Shown piece after piece: positions 22,441-34,696 of a DNA stretch of 64,000 nt. The notes beneath the pieces were generated by a model. It was not told the origin of the DNA. It made no database searches and saw only the letters and a list, made by a program, of their open reading frames with translations. This stretch comes from Helicostylum pulchrum (taxonomy: Eukaryota; Mucoromycota; Mucoromycetes; Mucorales; Mucoraceae). Position 1 is the first letter of the stretch, and each line of letters opens with the position of its first letter. The stretch is taken from assembly GCA_025677825.1 (NCBI GenBank), contig JAIXMO010000065.1:87439-151438 (forward strand), given 5' to 3'. The position numbers were made by a program, and so were the translations under genes.

Positions 22441-24662
22441 TTACCATTTTTCGGACTTGAGGCTATTGGGATAATAAATACTCCATTCAAAATCTGAATT
22501 TGGGAAACTTCCTGGGTTAATACAATGAGTTCCTTCATAAGTAATACCATAGTTTTCGCATTTATCTGCAATAATTAACTAGAATAATATATATAAGTTT
22601 TTTGTCTCTTGTATTATCTTTGCCTTGATCTTTTTACTTACGGTTTGAGGAAGAGGATATAATCTTAACGCGTTATCATAGGACCAATAGACGGGCTTTA
22701 CAGATAAAGGTAATGGGCTTAGATGACCTTGATCAATGATAGTATGTACAAGCTATGTAAAATAACGTAGTTTGTTAGTATTACTATCGTATTTGCATAT
22801 GTACATAATACCCACGTGTCTAATAGGGTCATTATCAACTTGCAAGTTGGGGGTTAGTAATGTATTTCTCCAAATTTTGCTTAATAAGTCTTCTCTAAAA
22901 ATGACAATATCCTGTGTACAGTAACGGATACGGCACGGATTAGTTGTAAATGTGAGTTTTCTGACCTTGTGTTGCATACGACTAATAAAACTAGGCGGAA
23001 TTTCTCTTTGCGGTAATGTGTTGCCGCCCCATGGGTCCTTCGGCCCAGGAACAAATACAAAGTTGGAGTGAGTTGCCAAGTTGTGAAACTCTCCAATAAG
23101 ATCGGCCAACGCCGAAAAATTATCCTTGTACTCGGCTGTTTGTGAAGCCGAATATCTGAAAGGTTTACTAGAAAAATTTCCAATAAAGATAAATGCAAGT
23201 GGTACCTGCGCATTGGAGTAACCATCTAGAATTATCCTTAACGCCTTCATAACCTTTTTTTCTTTCTTTTGTTAACCTCACATTTTCTTAACATGATAAA
23301 ATAAATATATTTTTTTTTTACCTTGGGTTGGTCCAAGTGCAAGTCAGATATAATAACAAATGAAATGTCTTCGTTTGTCTTTTCTTCTATTTTAAGTAAT
23401 TTCTATACATGTTTTTGACATATTTTTGTTAGTTGCAATTTTTTTTTTTCAAGAAAAAGATATATACATTACTTCGTCAACAAGAGGTTTAGGTAACCCC
23501 AAGAAATCGACGTGACTAAATAACGCACTATATAGTATGGCTTAATAAACGGGGGGTAATACACACTAACTTTTTAATGTCTTACTCGGTCATTTCTCGA
23601 GACTCAGCAGGTGGAAGATTGACCTCTTGTACATGAAACTTGTGATCGTCACCATAATTTCCTTCTACCAACACAAAGGATCCATCTGTAAATAGACCAT
23701 AGTTATATTCCTATCTACATGTTAATGCACTATACAACAACGCTTATATCAAATGCAACACACTTACAGCCTGATCAAGAACTAGTTCTATATGTGCGTC
23801 CTCGTCTTCCAAGAAAACTTTTCCTTCCTCAACCTGAGTCAGCATACCAAATAGAATAAATTCCTCTCCGTCATGACCAATCAAGGCCTTTATTGGTGTG
23901 ATCTACAACAACATAAATCAATACCCCCAACTCTTTGCCCTCTATTTTTTTCTTTTGTGTGCTTACTCTAATAAAATTCGCAGAGTCTGTCATTCTCATT
24001 GTGGGAGGACAAAAATTCTCGTTTCTTAGTAGTCTCTGTTTCACTAATAATAATCTTTCTCTAAACATTTCTCCCTTCTCTCTCGCTCCAGCTAATAATT
24101 TACTTGCTTCTTTCGATCTATTATTCGTTTATCAATCATTTCGTTCGATATCATCCCTTTTTTTTTTTACCTGGCAAAAGCTCTGGTATGTTCATCATAT
24201 ACTAATTTAGGCATACTGAAAGCATCTACTACATGAAAATGTTGTGTTACATCCACAGTTTCAGCACTTTGTTCGTCTATCGTCATATCCTGTAAAGAGT
24301 CGTTAATTTCTTCGTCGGCTCTTTGGAAAGGTGTCAACGTAGCTGCAATAGCTGCCGAACTTTGCATCGTTATAATAACATCCCGGATCATAGCTTCATC
24401 GACAATCACAAGTCTTTCCTCTACAAAATAAATTTTTTTTTCGTTACTTTTTGAGTGCCTCCTTTTTGTGTGTGGATCTCGTACCGCTAAATCGCTTTTT
24501 GTATGCTCTAATGATCTTTTCTATACTGTCTACTACATCGTCTTCTTCGATCAATATTTCTTCCAAGTATCGAGTGGCGTCTGTTTGTACGTGAAGTCCA
24601 TATTTCTTTGTAAATATGTTATAAATAGCTCTCTTCACCTTTGTCCTTGCGTTCGTTGACAT
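22441..24662 (-). CDS. DPB2: DNA polymerase epsilon subunit B
   Basis: Ten exons (24485-24662, 24171-24420, 23967-24060, 23768-23902, 23586-23710, 23473-23527, 23322-23402, 22816-23253, 22642-22752, 22441-22578) give 534 residues, near human POLE2 (527). The N-terminal helical domain ([18 protein letters not shown] ... [12 protein letters not shown]) is the POLE2 N-terminus. The OB-fold region follows ([35 protein letters not shown]), then the calcineurin-like, catalytically inactive phosphoesterase fold: [48 protein letters not shown], and the end [18 protein letters not shown]. It is an essential structural subunit of the leading-strand polymerase and helps assemble the CMG helicase. One donor is GTGGGT and one is GTAATG; phases confirm both. 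Confidence 0.95.
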
Positions 24663-24936
24663 ATTCTTATTTTTAACGAAAAAAAATATTCGCGTAGAAA
24701 AGAAAAAAAAAAAGAATACAAACGACGCGATTTGTTGGTGTCTTTTTTTTTTCTTCGGGTTGTAAAAATAAGAAGCAACAACACAGGGGAAACTTTCATT
24801 TGTAATTTTCTAATAAACGATAGACATAGTACTTTTAAAATATAATTTAATACAAAAAAAAAAAAAAAAAAAAAAAGTAGAATAAGCACCAAAAGTTAAA
24901 TTATGCAAAAGCATTTTATTTACAAAATCATATTTT

Positions 24937-27900
24937 TTACAGTGCAGGATGATAAACACCCTTATAACTTTCTCCAAATAGCATTCTACCTTTATAAATA
25001 TTTTCATCTACCTCTTCTTCTTGCTTGTACTTGTTCATGTAAAAGTTAAGCAGCTCTTGATCTACGTTGAGCGATATCCGTTTATTTATTACTTGCTGCT
25101 CTACAAGTCTTTCCAATTCGTCCTCGGGGTCATTAGAGTGTAACGACTTTACATCAAAGTCTTCTTCCTCGGTATTGTAACTACTTTGACTTGTAACGGA
25201 CGGCCTAATTTTTTTCTGCGTTGTTGTATCGCTCTTGATTGAAGCGCCAGACTTTATGGATTGACTGGTAGATATAGAAGGTGTTGGTTGTTTACTATTC
25301 GACATCAATTTATTTTTCAGTAACGCAGGACTATGACGAAGAGCCGCTCGTAGAAATTCTATAATACACATATTTATCAGTATAAATGTCTTTTTTTTTT
25401 AAAAAAAAAAAAAATACTTACGTCTCTGAATTTCTTCCATCATTTCAGCTAAAGACCATGTCATGTTTCTATACTCCAAATTAGGCTGCTTAAACGGGAA
25501 ATTATACAAGTTATAAAACGTATTCTGTGTAGGTCCTCGTAAACTAAGACAATGCTTCGTTGCTGGAATGCGAATATAAATAAACGTGCGATTGGTAGAC
25601 GACCGATTCTTCATTACTGTAAGCTCGTCCGACTTCATACTCTTTTTCCTTCTTACCGTCTCCTTTACTTTTTTCGTAATCAGATCAAAGCTGGCGAAAC
25701 TTCCCTCACGTTTAGACAACCTACTGTTAAATGTTTTATCTACAGAGCTGGTGGAAAGTGATTGATTATCCAATTTGCTGCTGTTCCCTGACGTGACATC
25801 TAGACCATCTACTAGCGAAACTGCATCCTCGTCGTCCTCATACTCTTCTTCAATTTCTTCGCTGTCCGTTTCATCAGTTTCAACAGTTTCTTCTGCAACA
25901 ACGATACGCGGGAAAAAATAGTCCTTCATGGCGGTACCAAACGCCATACTTATTTGAAGATTCAAAGGCACCAAATTAATTTCCAACTGCTGAATAACCG
26001 GTATCCCACCTACAGGAGGTAGCGACTCCAACACGCCTCTCACCATCTTTTGCCTTGAATCAAACACCTGCCCTGGCTCTACGTACGCATCCAACACATC
26101 TGTAAATACGGGTTCATCCGTCATATTCTTCAGTTGCATCCTCTCCACTTCAATCGTACTTTTACTCGACCCATTCTGCTTATTGAAGAACACAAACTTG
26201 GTATTTGTCAGTATCCATTTACACAGTGAGCTCTCATTATTTAGTACCGCCTCCCACACAATTTCATCTGACGTAAAGCTAAACCGCATCGCATTATCTG
26301 TCTCCTCCAAATGAATATCGCGTCGAAACGTCTGTATGCACCGAATGGCCTCCACGACCAGATACAGCTTTTCCAGGTTTTGCCGCATCTTCTTTTTATT
26401 GCTGTTAAATTCACGGACCCCCAGTGAGTCTAAACGAGGCAACGCTTGCATAAACCGTTGATGCAGCTCCAACAAGACGCGGGACCGTGTCTGCAAGACG
26501 CCTACTTGTTTTACAGTTTCTGCCAAGTCACTGCGTTCAGCCGCCAACATCACGTCTCTAAACCTGTTTAAACGTTCCTTCTTTCTTGGCGACCCACTGT
26601 TTCCTAGCAAAAGATTGATCAGTGTATAGTACAGAACATGTCCCTGCTGCGAGTTCAGCATCAGCTTAAATTGCGGGAAATGCAACTGCATCGTATTCGT
26701 CCTATCCTCAAACGGACTCTTGCGGGACGTATTATACTTGTTAATCTTGATTCTTAAATGGTTGTACCTATCTAGCTGTATCGTGCCGCACAACTGCGAC
26801 GCCACGCGTTGAAAGTTATCAAAGTACTTGACGTCCTTGTAGTACCACAACTGCTCCGGCTGCACCCACGCCGCCCAATGCGAGTTTCGGCATTGCCCAT
26901 AGGCGCTCTGCGTTAACAAATCAACCGCCAGAAACTCCATGCGTTTCGCTACCAACAACTGCGCATTATCCAAAGCCACAATAATCCTGTCCTTAACAAT
27001 TCGTACGTCTTTATCCGCTGCACCACTACTACTGCTGTTATCAATTATGCTAAACGCCTTTACATGGATCCGCTCATTTGTAAACACGATCAAGTGATCT
27101 AGCCCCTTGTCGCTTTGAAAATTCACCTGCGGGTTCACCATATCGATCAAGTACTTGCTCTTCATTTCATACGAGTCCGGAATATTCTTGTACTGGTAAT
27201 CGGGGTCATCCACATTCTCCGTACTGCTTTCAAACACGTGAATGTTTTCATGCGGCTGCTGCGGCTGCTGTGATTTACTCTTATTCTCTTCTTTTTCGTT
27301 ATATGCCACGAAATTATTCAGGCGTTCCGCCAACAGCTTGTCAATTAGTTTCTGCGTCAACTTCTCGGGTTCTTGTTCGGTCACCGGTTGCTTGGTTGCG
27401 GTAGTGGTAGCTACCGGTACATCTGGTTTCCATTGCTGTTGCTTTTCTGCCGTATGCACAAGATCTTGTAAAAACTTGAAACAGCGAGAGGAGAGGTTAT
27501 ATACTTGAACAGACCGATGATCCTTGATCTCTTGCCAGTAATAAATGGCGTCGCGAACAGAATTGTTCCAGATGATTTGCGGGTTGTGGATAAAGAACCT
27601 GTCTTGAAAGGGACCCATGAGCGTCTCCCAGCGACAGAGATCGTTACGACGGCCAATAGATGATGTGGTGGTCTGTGGTGAGTCGCGACCACTGGCGTTA
27701 AGTTCGGTTTCCAAGATCATTTTTGCAATGTACGTATGGAGCATGTACCGGTTTGTACGCAAGTAATTTATTTTTTCGACTAGTATTGCGTGCTATTTTT
27801 AAGAAATAAAAAATTAATGCACGAAATAAAAAATAAAAAAGTTTAGTTTCTTACTTGGTCAGATACTTCTTTCTCATAGGGATGCATTGTATGCATAGCA

Positions 27901-30900
27901 TTAAGCACAATATCCAGCTGCTTATCATACTCTTCAATTGTAATATCCAAATCACTTCCTCTTTTTAACAAATGAGCTTTTTGAAATTCATGCGAGTCTA
28001 AAATATCTTTTTATTAGCCGCGCATAATTCTCATATACACATGAATATTCTTTTACCTGTCCCTTTTCCCATAATACAATCATGCGTCTGTCGTAAATAA
28101 TCTCTACTTGCCGTACTCCCTTCATCATTCTGTCTCACATAATAAAACAACGGTGAAAACGCGAACGGATGCACTCTAATTTTCTTATACCGTATATGAT
28201 TCTGATGCGCAAACGACACCGAGTCCAAAATCACAAAATCTCTTGGATCTACCCACTGAAACTCATCCGCTTCTTCTTCCTCCTCATCATCATCCGACGC
28301 AGTAGCCGACAACGACGCCTTTATCACCCGTAAATCAATCGCATGTAACTCAATTTCCAATTCATGAAAGCTCATTTCCGCCTTAAGCGCCGGGTCCACC
28401 GTATTCAACTCTCGTCGTTGATGCAAATCCACACTGAACTGACTTACCAGCGCCTTGAGCCCTGCGGACCCGCCACCTTTAACATGCATATAACTTTCTT
28501 CGTCCGTACAAAAGAGCCCAATGGCCAATGGGTTGATGACAAACTTGTACTTTACTGTATTTAGGTGCTCGCCAAACGACTTGGATTTCTCTGCGTCGCG
28601 CGGGAACAAATTGCCTTGTCGTACAGGAATTGAGATGGGACTGCCTAGAAGCCTATACCAGTGCGAAAAGTGTTCAATAAAGCAGGGGCTGATATACATG
28701 GCGTTTTGCGACGTGGCGTCTGGAGGAGCTTTATGTAGTTTAATAATACTTAGTGATAAATGAACAAAGTCAGATCTAAACCCATGAAACGCATCATAAT
28801 TATCCTTACCAAAAAAAAAAAAATTAGCTTTTAAAATTATTACTGAACAAATATATTTTTACCTTGTCAAGAAATGTTTCTACTTGCTTTGTAGATTGAA
28901 ACAAAACATTATAATGCGGCGAGAAAACTTGCGACCGACACCTGTTCAAGCGATGCACGCCTACACACTTGTTGCACCTATTACACCCTAACCTTTCAAA
29001 CCCCAGCCCAATGCCCATGCGAATCCCGTCCGTCAACTTAAGCACCACTTTCAAAAACCTATTTGTATCTTCTTCATTAACCATACTTGACTTTCTCTCA
29101 AAGCTATCAGGTAGACTTGGTACAAACCCACCACGTACAAGATCCGGCACGCCAAACGCATACTGCTGACTTACAATCTGCATAAACTCATGCTGCGGGT
29201 TCTTGTATCCTAACAGCCACACCACCTCCTGACTCCAAATCTTTGTCAATCCCGCACCTCGATTCAATAACTCGTAAGGGTCTCGCGTTCCCTTCACCAC
29301 CAGCGCTAAATCTCCACCACCGACAAAACTCAATTTTGTTTGAGTATGTATCGAGAACCTGACCTTGTCCCAGAACCCGAGCCGCGAAGACGGGTCGACT
29401 TGTTCCGCAGAGAGACTTTCCAGCACGCGACCGATATCTTGGATCGCAGGACTGTACGAGACGGACCAGCAGATGGTCGTCATAGAGGGCGTCAGAATAC
29501 GGTAATCAACCACAGAGTAAAACTTGACTGGAGACGTGGTACGTACAGCAGAGAGTGTATATCCCAAGAAAGATCCAAGACCGGGTATGATTGGAATATC
29601 AATAATACGACTACCGCACGATCCACCAAGTTCATCACCTAACGCATAGTTTCCTTCTAAGGACCAAGCGACTCTGCTTTGGTTCCGACTGCGCCGTGTG
29701 CTTATACTTCCATCATCTTCTGCAGTTTGTAGCGGCGGCACGTACAACAACGGTAACGGATAGTCTCTTACTTTCACCCACGTCTGCCCCGCCTTAATCG
29801 AAAGATGAAACGGAACAATCACCGAGAAATTATTATCAAGGGGTACCCCATCACCTATCGTATGAATAAACTGCCTTGTTTCCTGCAACGAGAAATCCGC
29901 CGGTTTAAAACTAATCTTTGTAAACTGCGACGAGAAATGCGCTAAAGCCGGGTACAGCGGACGCGGTTGAATCTCTATGATAAACGACACCGATTCCGGT
30001 CTCTGCACTTCATCCAACGTTTCATCCAGCGCCTCAAACGTCACCGAGTTTCGATAATCGTCCTTTACATGTAGCTCCTTATAAAACGTTTCCTCTTGCG
30101 ACTTTTGGTCCTTAATATTCTTTATCCAAATACTTGAGAAATGCACCAACAACTTTTTCTTTGCTTCACAGATCTGTGCATCGACTTCTGTTAGATCATC
30201 TTGTTCTTCAACAAGCGTAGAACTTTCTTCTTCCGTGGTACAAGTGTCGTGTGCTACTGCCATTTCTTGAATCTTGACCTGTAGGGCTTCTTCATACGCA
30301 AGCCTTTTTTGCTGCTCCACAAGTCCCGTTCGAAAAATACATCGAAGCTTCGCTTCAAACGGGTCGTCGTCAAAAAGCACCTTGAGCACGTGCGTCTTTA
30401 TCTGAATACACGGGATCAAAACAGGGTCGTTGTTACATGTGGGTCCGAAATATGTAAACGCATCCTCCGTCAGCAGCCTTGTATGCAGCACCTTGATCGC
30501 CTTGATCACCCCAATCACACTATCCAGCACAGTCGATAACGTGTAACTGTACGGAACACTTGCAAAGATCTTTCTTGACTTGAGATCGATCTGACGCTGA
30601 TGCTTGATAGAAATCTGTGCTTGATCTATTTCTAGCAACTGCTCCCAGAACTGGGGATGTACCGCCGACTGACCCAACACCATCATATTTCTAAACTTGA
30701 TTACCAGCACTGCCTTGCGCTCAATTACTAACCCGTCCATACGAAGGTACAGTTGATTATCTTTTGGTAAAAACAAATGAACGTCTCCTCTTTCCACCTG
30801 AACATCCAAATCCACAAGTACCTGCACCTTACTACTTTCTTTTTTCTTCTTTCCGCTTAATTGCTGTTTCATACTTAACAAAGACCTTACGAACAATAAA

Positions 30901-32882
30901 CAAACATAATGATGCTGCACCGAATAACAAATTCCGTACTTTTTCACCTTACAAGCAACCGTTACCTGTCTCAGCGCTTCTTGCACCGCACACACCTTTG
31001 CCACCAAATTCAATTGCGAGATCCACACAATCACTTTTTTCTTTTCTTCTTCAGCCAAATGGCCCGTACCCGACGCTTGCTGCAAGTACAACGTATCTAC
31101 ATGACATCGAACGTTCCAGTCTTTTCCTCCCTCGCACACCATATTGAATTTCTGCGTATCAAGCACCAACCGCGTCCAAACCGTTTCCTTTGGTGTGTTG
31201 TCAATGTACCCTTCAGGCACACGGTCCATGCTGATTTGTGCTCTGTCCAGACTCGTGACTACAATAGACCCTTCAGTTACTTCCAGACTAAACTTCAAAC
31301 CATGTAACAAACTCTCTACCCACACTGGACGCTCCTTGCTATTAGAAGTAGGTCTTACCTCCTTCATACGCGCCGGAATCATACTTAGCCAAACCACACT
31401 TGAACACATTGTATCCGAATCATTCCACAATGACACCACCGGTTTCTCAATTGACACCTCGGACTGCACACCCTGATCCAACGAAACGACCGTTTCATAC
31501 TTTACACCTTCCTTTACACCGACCCAAAACCGAATTTTAAATACCAACACCGCATGTTTCATCTGTAAAAACTGAGTTTCACTACCACTTTCTACATGAC
31601 CTATTTTTAATCTATACATTGAGAATTTGGCAGATACACGATATGACCATTTTTGGTTACTGGAGGAACTTGTGGTGCGAGAGACTTTATCCATGAGTTG
31701 AGTCCATTTAGTTGTCAGTTGCTGATACCCAGTTATATTTCTCATCCACTGGTACTCTTCCTGCGCAAACAAAACGTCCAAGTGACTCTCTGAGCCCGAC
31801 GAAGCGGACGGAATATCGTCTCTACCTCTTGTAACGTACTCTCCTGACACTCTTACAATAAAACTCTCGGCCGCTATAACCCCAACGGTTTCCGGTACGT
31901 GCAACTGTACCTTTGGCGAGTTGAACACAATTGCAAACGTACATAACGGTAAATCCGTCCACGTCTTTTCAAACTCTTTGCTCTCTGTTGCCAAGTTGTT
32001 ACTGGTGATTAAATGACTTGCGTGTATATTGACAACAGGCGAATTTAATATACATGTGACACTAATAAACTTGGTGTACGGAGCAAACGTATGCTGCGAT
32101 TTTGCCATTGTAATATCTATACTGGGTACCAACACCACCTGTGTATTTGAAGCCGAACACGTCCATTGACTTGCTGTGACCTGAACAAACGGAGTATGAT
32201 GACGCCGTACCGTGATTGAAATACTGTTTATACTCGACTCTAACTGGGCCCAAACAAGTTGCATACACTCCACTGTTACACGCATTGAATTCAAAACTTC
32301 TCGTGATACACTATTAGTAGTACTACTGGATGATGATGATACTAGTTTCATGATTTCGTCGCAATAAAGAACTGTTTTTCCCAATTGAAACTCTATGTCT
32401 ATATTTGATTGTAGTATACCAGACAACGTGAGTGTGCTCGGTGTAGTGATGGATGCAATTAATTGTTGTTGCCTGTTTAATAGTTGTAACGGTCCTATTT
32501 TAATCTCTAGCTGTTGATGGTATTGAATTGAAAGGTGGTCAAGTTTTAAGGCAACAAGCGTTTCTTTGGTTAGTAGTGAAATGCGATGGATCTCAATAAC
32601 AATGTGTTTGGTAATACAAGTGACGATGATATGCGTCATGCGTAATGAAATGATGTATAAAACTAATCTTTTAACCCATGTTGTTGTAAGTGGTGGTGAT
32701 GGTTCTATGCGTAGTTGAATACCTGTTATACAAATGACGAATTGATACTGTTTAAATGATGCGTTGATTTGGCCTATTTCAAGACCGAATTTATGGTCCA
32801 AGTAGTGTTTGATAGATGTGATGATATGAGGATGATATATAAACAAGATTGCAACAAACAGTAGTAGTAGTAGCCAAACCAT
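24937..32882 (-). CDS. FMP27: FMP27/Hobbit-type bridge-like lipid transfer protein (BLTP2 family)
   Basis: Five exons (28863-32882, 28057-28804, 27855-27997, 25422-27792, 24937-25358) encode 2567 residues, the normal size for Fmp27/Hob1, Hob2 and KIAA0100. I chose the ATG at 32882 (MVWLLLLLFVAILFIYHP), a signal-anchor that fits the family; the frame stays open upstream but only through low-complexity sequence. The GFWDK motif that names the Fmp27 domain is at ~29371-29385 (RLGFWDKVRFSIH). The C-terminal third has the Apt1-like region (WAAWVQPEQLWYYKDVKYF, KYLIDMVNPQVNFQS). These proteins form a long hydrophobic channel of RBG repeats, are anchored in the ER and are placed at ER-plasma membrane contacts, moving phospholipids. 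An acidic stretch (DDDEEEEEADEF) lies in exon 2 and another in exon 4. Confidence 0.95.
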
Positions 32883-33189
32883 GATGCTGTATATAAGAAG
32901 AAGAAGAAACAGAAGAAAGAAAGAAAAAGAGAGAAAAATAACAAAAAACTTGTAATGTATTTCTATACAGCCAAATACGGTAATACCGACACCCGTCTTT
33001 ATAACAAACAAATGACCTTGGATAAAAATATTGTTTTTTTTTTAATATGTATATATATAAAAAAAAAGGGGGGGAAAAAAAGAAGAAAAAAAAAATATAT
33101 ACAAAAGAGAAGTTCTAATATATATGTATATGTATATTTTGGGGGAGAGGACATGGATAAAGTATAAAAAAAGATATAAAGAAGTTTGG
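32883..33189. other. Intergenic between homeodomain gene and FMP27 gene
   Basis: A/G and A/T homopolymer-rich promoter of the FMP27 gene. The frame of FMP27 reads upstream to 33011 without a stop but with Phe/Leu-rich low-complexity sequence, which I treat as untranslated. Confidence 0.45.
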
Positions 33190-34447
33190 TTAAATGGGAT
33201 AAGGAGGAGGAATCCAATAGTCTTTGACGTTGGATAAAGGTAAACTTTGATGCCTCCAACTCTGATGCTGCTGATGCTGCTGCTGGGAAATCAAAAGAGC
33301 CTGCTCAATTGACGAAGGATAACTATCTACAGCAGGAAACCTAGTGATCTGACACAACCGTTCATCCAAGCCAGCAATGGCCAACAGCTCTTGTCGTAGA
33401 TCAGCGGCTAAGCCACGCACAGTATGACGTAACACCACGGACGCTTGCATGCCCTCAGTGAAATCACTGCACTGAACCCACGAAGTGGTTCTATTCTCCA
33501 TAAAGAAAATAGGAGGTTCAATTAAATCAATATCAATTTGAGCTGAAATATTGTCATCCAGTACGTTTAATTCAATCGATGCAATACTGTCAAATGATAT
33601 CATCATTTTAAAATGATAATTACTATCACGAATATGCCAACTAAACGTTCTTTCGTTGAGTTTATAATAACACATCAAATCTTGTTGACTGATTTTCATC
33701 CGATGCCATGATCCAATCGTAACTGCTGTAGCCGTAATCAATCCATGATGGCTGTGCAAAGGTGGCTCACTTTCTACATACACATGCATTTAATTTTTTT
33801 TAATATATTTTTAATTTAAAAACAACAAAAAATTACAAACCCATTCTACGTGGTACAACAACTCCAAATGATTGTGGTGTAGGTGAAGGTGAAATCGTAA
33901 GACTATAAATATCTTCTTCCAACTCATTCGGTCCTGTAATTGAAATAGAAGGTGGATCACTTTGTTGCTGTTGATGATAATGAAACATGGATGGAGGAGG
34001 GGGAGGTGGAGGAATCATCATATCTGTACTCCACGCACGATGAATAGGTAATTTCGCACTGTGCAAGTGTCTATTCATTTGAAACTGTTGCTGTAACTGC
34101 TGCTGTTGAGTCTGTTGCTGCTGTTGCACAAGCTGCTGTTGCTGCGTATACCAATACGTACCTTGATGAGATGTCGCCTCTGCGCACAATCTAGCTCGTG
34201 CCACTTCTTGTTCTTGACGCAACAACACTCTGCGCTGCAGCATCTTTACTTTGGCTCGGCGGTTCTGAAACCATATCTGAATAGATCGTTCTGGCATTTG
34301 TAACTTGAACGCCAACTGCTTTCGCATCTTGGAATCAGGTGTTGCACTCACACTAAACGTTTCTTCTAAAATTGTAAGCTGAGACGGAGTAACACGAGTA
34401 CGTTTTTTCGAGTCATCTGAACTAAGAGGAGGTGTTGAATCGGACAT
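33190..34447 (-). CDS. Homeodomain transcription factor with fungal C-terminal domain
   Basis: Two exons, 33841-34447 and 33190-33773, joined by a 67-nt intron (GTTTGT ... GTATGTAG) give 396 residues. The homeodomain is at ~14-73: KKRTRVTPSQLTILEETF then MPERSIQIWFQNRRAKVK with the recognition-helix WFQNRRAK. A Gln-rich segment and a PPPPPPP tract follow. The second exon is often left as a separate ORF (an ATG lies inside the intron at 33789), but splicing gives RRM-ESEPPLHSHHG and continues into ITATAVTIGSWHRM ... DLMCYYKLNERTFSWHI ... FDSIASIEL, a conserved-looking globular domain that, as I recall it, sits C-terminal to the homeodomain in other zygomycete and basidiomycete regulators. A nuclear DNA-binding regulator; targets unknown. 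Start chosen at 34447 (MSDSTPPLSSDD); upstream frame is low-complexity. Confidence 0.85.
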
Positions 34448-34696
34448 GATAATTTTTGTATTGTAAAATAAAGGAATGTATAGTTTAAAAGGAATGTATA
34501 GTTTAAAAAGAGAGTATAGAGAGAGAAAGGGGGGAGGGGAAGGAGAGGAGGGGAAGCGAAGGGAAGAAAAGGGATATTGTTTAAAGGAAGGGAGAAGGGG
34601 TGGGGGAGAGTGAAAAAAAAGAAAGAGAGGTGAGAAAAAAGTTTTATTATATATTGTTGTGTGACGATTCAATATACCTCTCTCTTTATTTCTACA
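34448..34696. promoter_or_regulatory. Shared divergent promoter, homeodomain gene / RecQ helicase
   Basis: Only 249 bp separate the two start codons. The left part carries a tandem GGAATGTATAGTTTAAAA repeat (about 34471-34507) and a long G/A-rich tract (about 34508-34635) on the plus strand; the right part is T-rich with TTTATTATATATTG before the RecQ start. Regulatory function is inferred from position. Confidence 0.5.

Noticed and set aside
28824..33011. FMP27 start at 33011
   Set aside because: The extra residues read through Phe/Leu/Ser low-complexity sequence; the ATG at 32882 gives the expected signal-anchor and family N-terminus.
33190..33789. Separate small gene starting MHVYVESEPP
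   Set aside because: The ATG lies inside a good GT-AG intron, and splicing joins the frame to the homeodomain exon.
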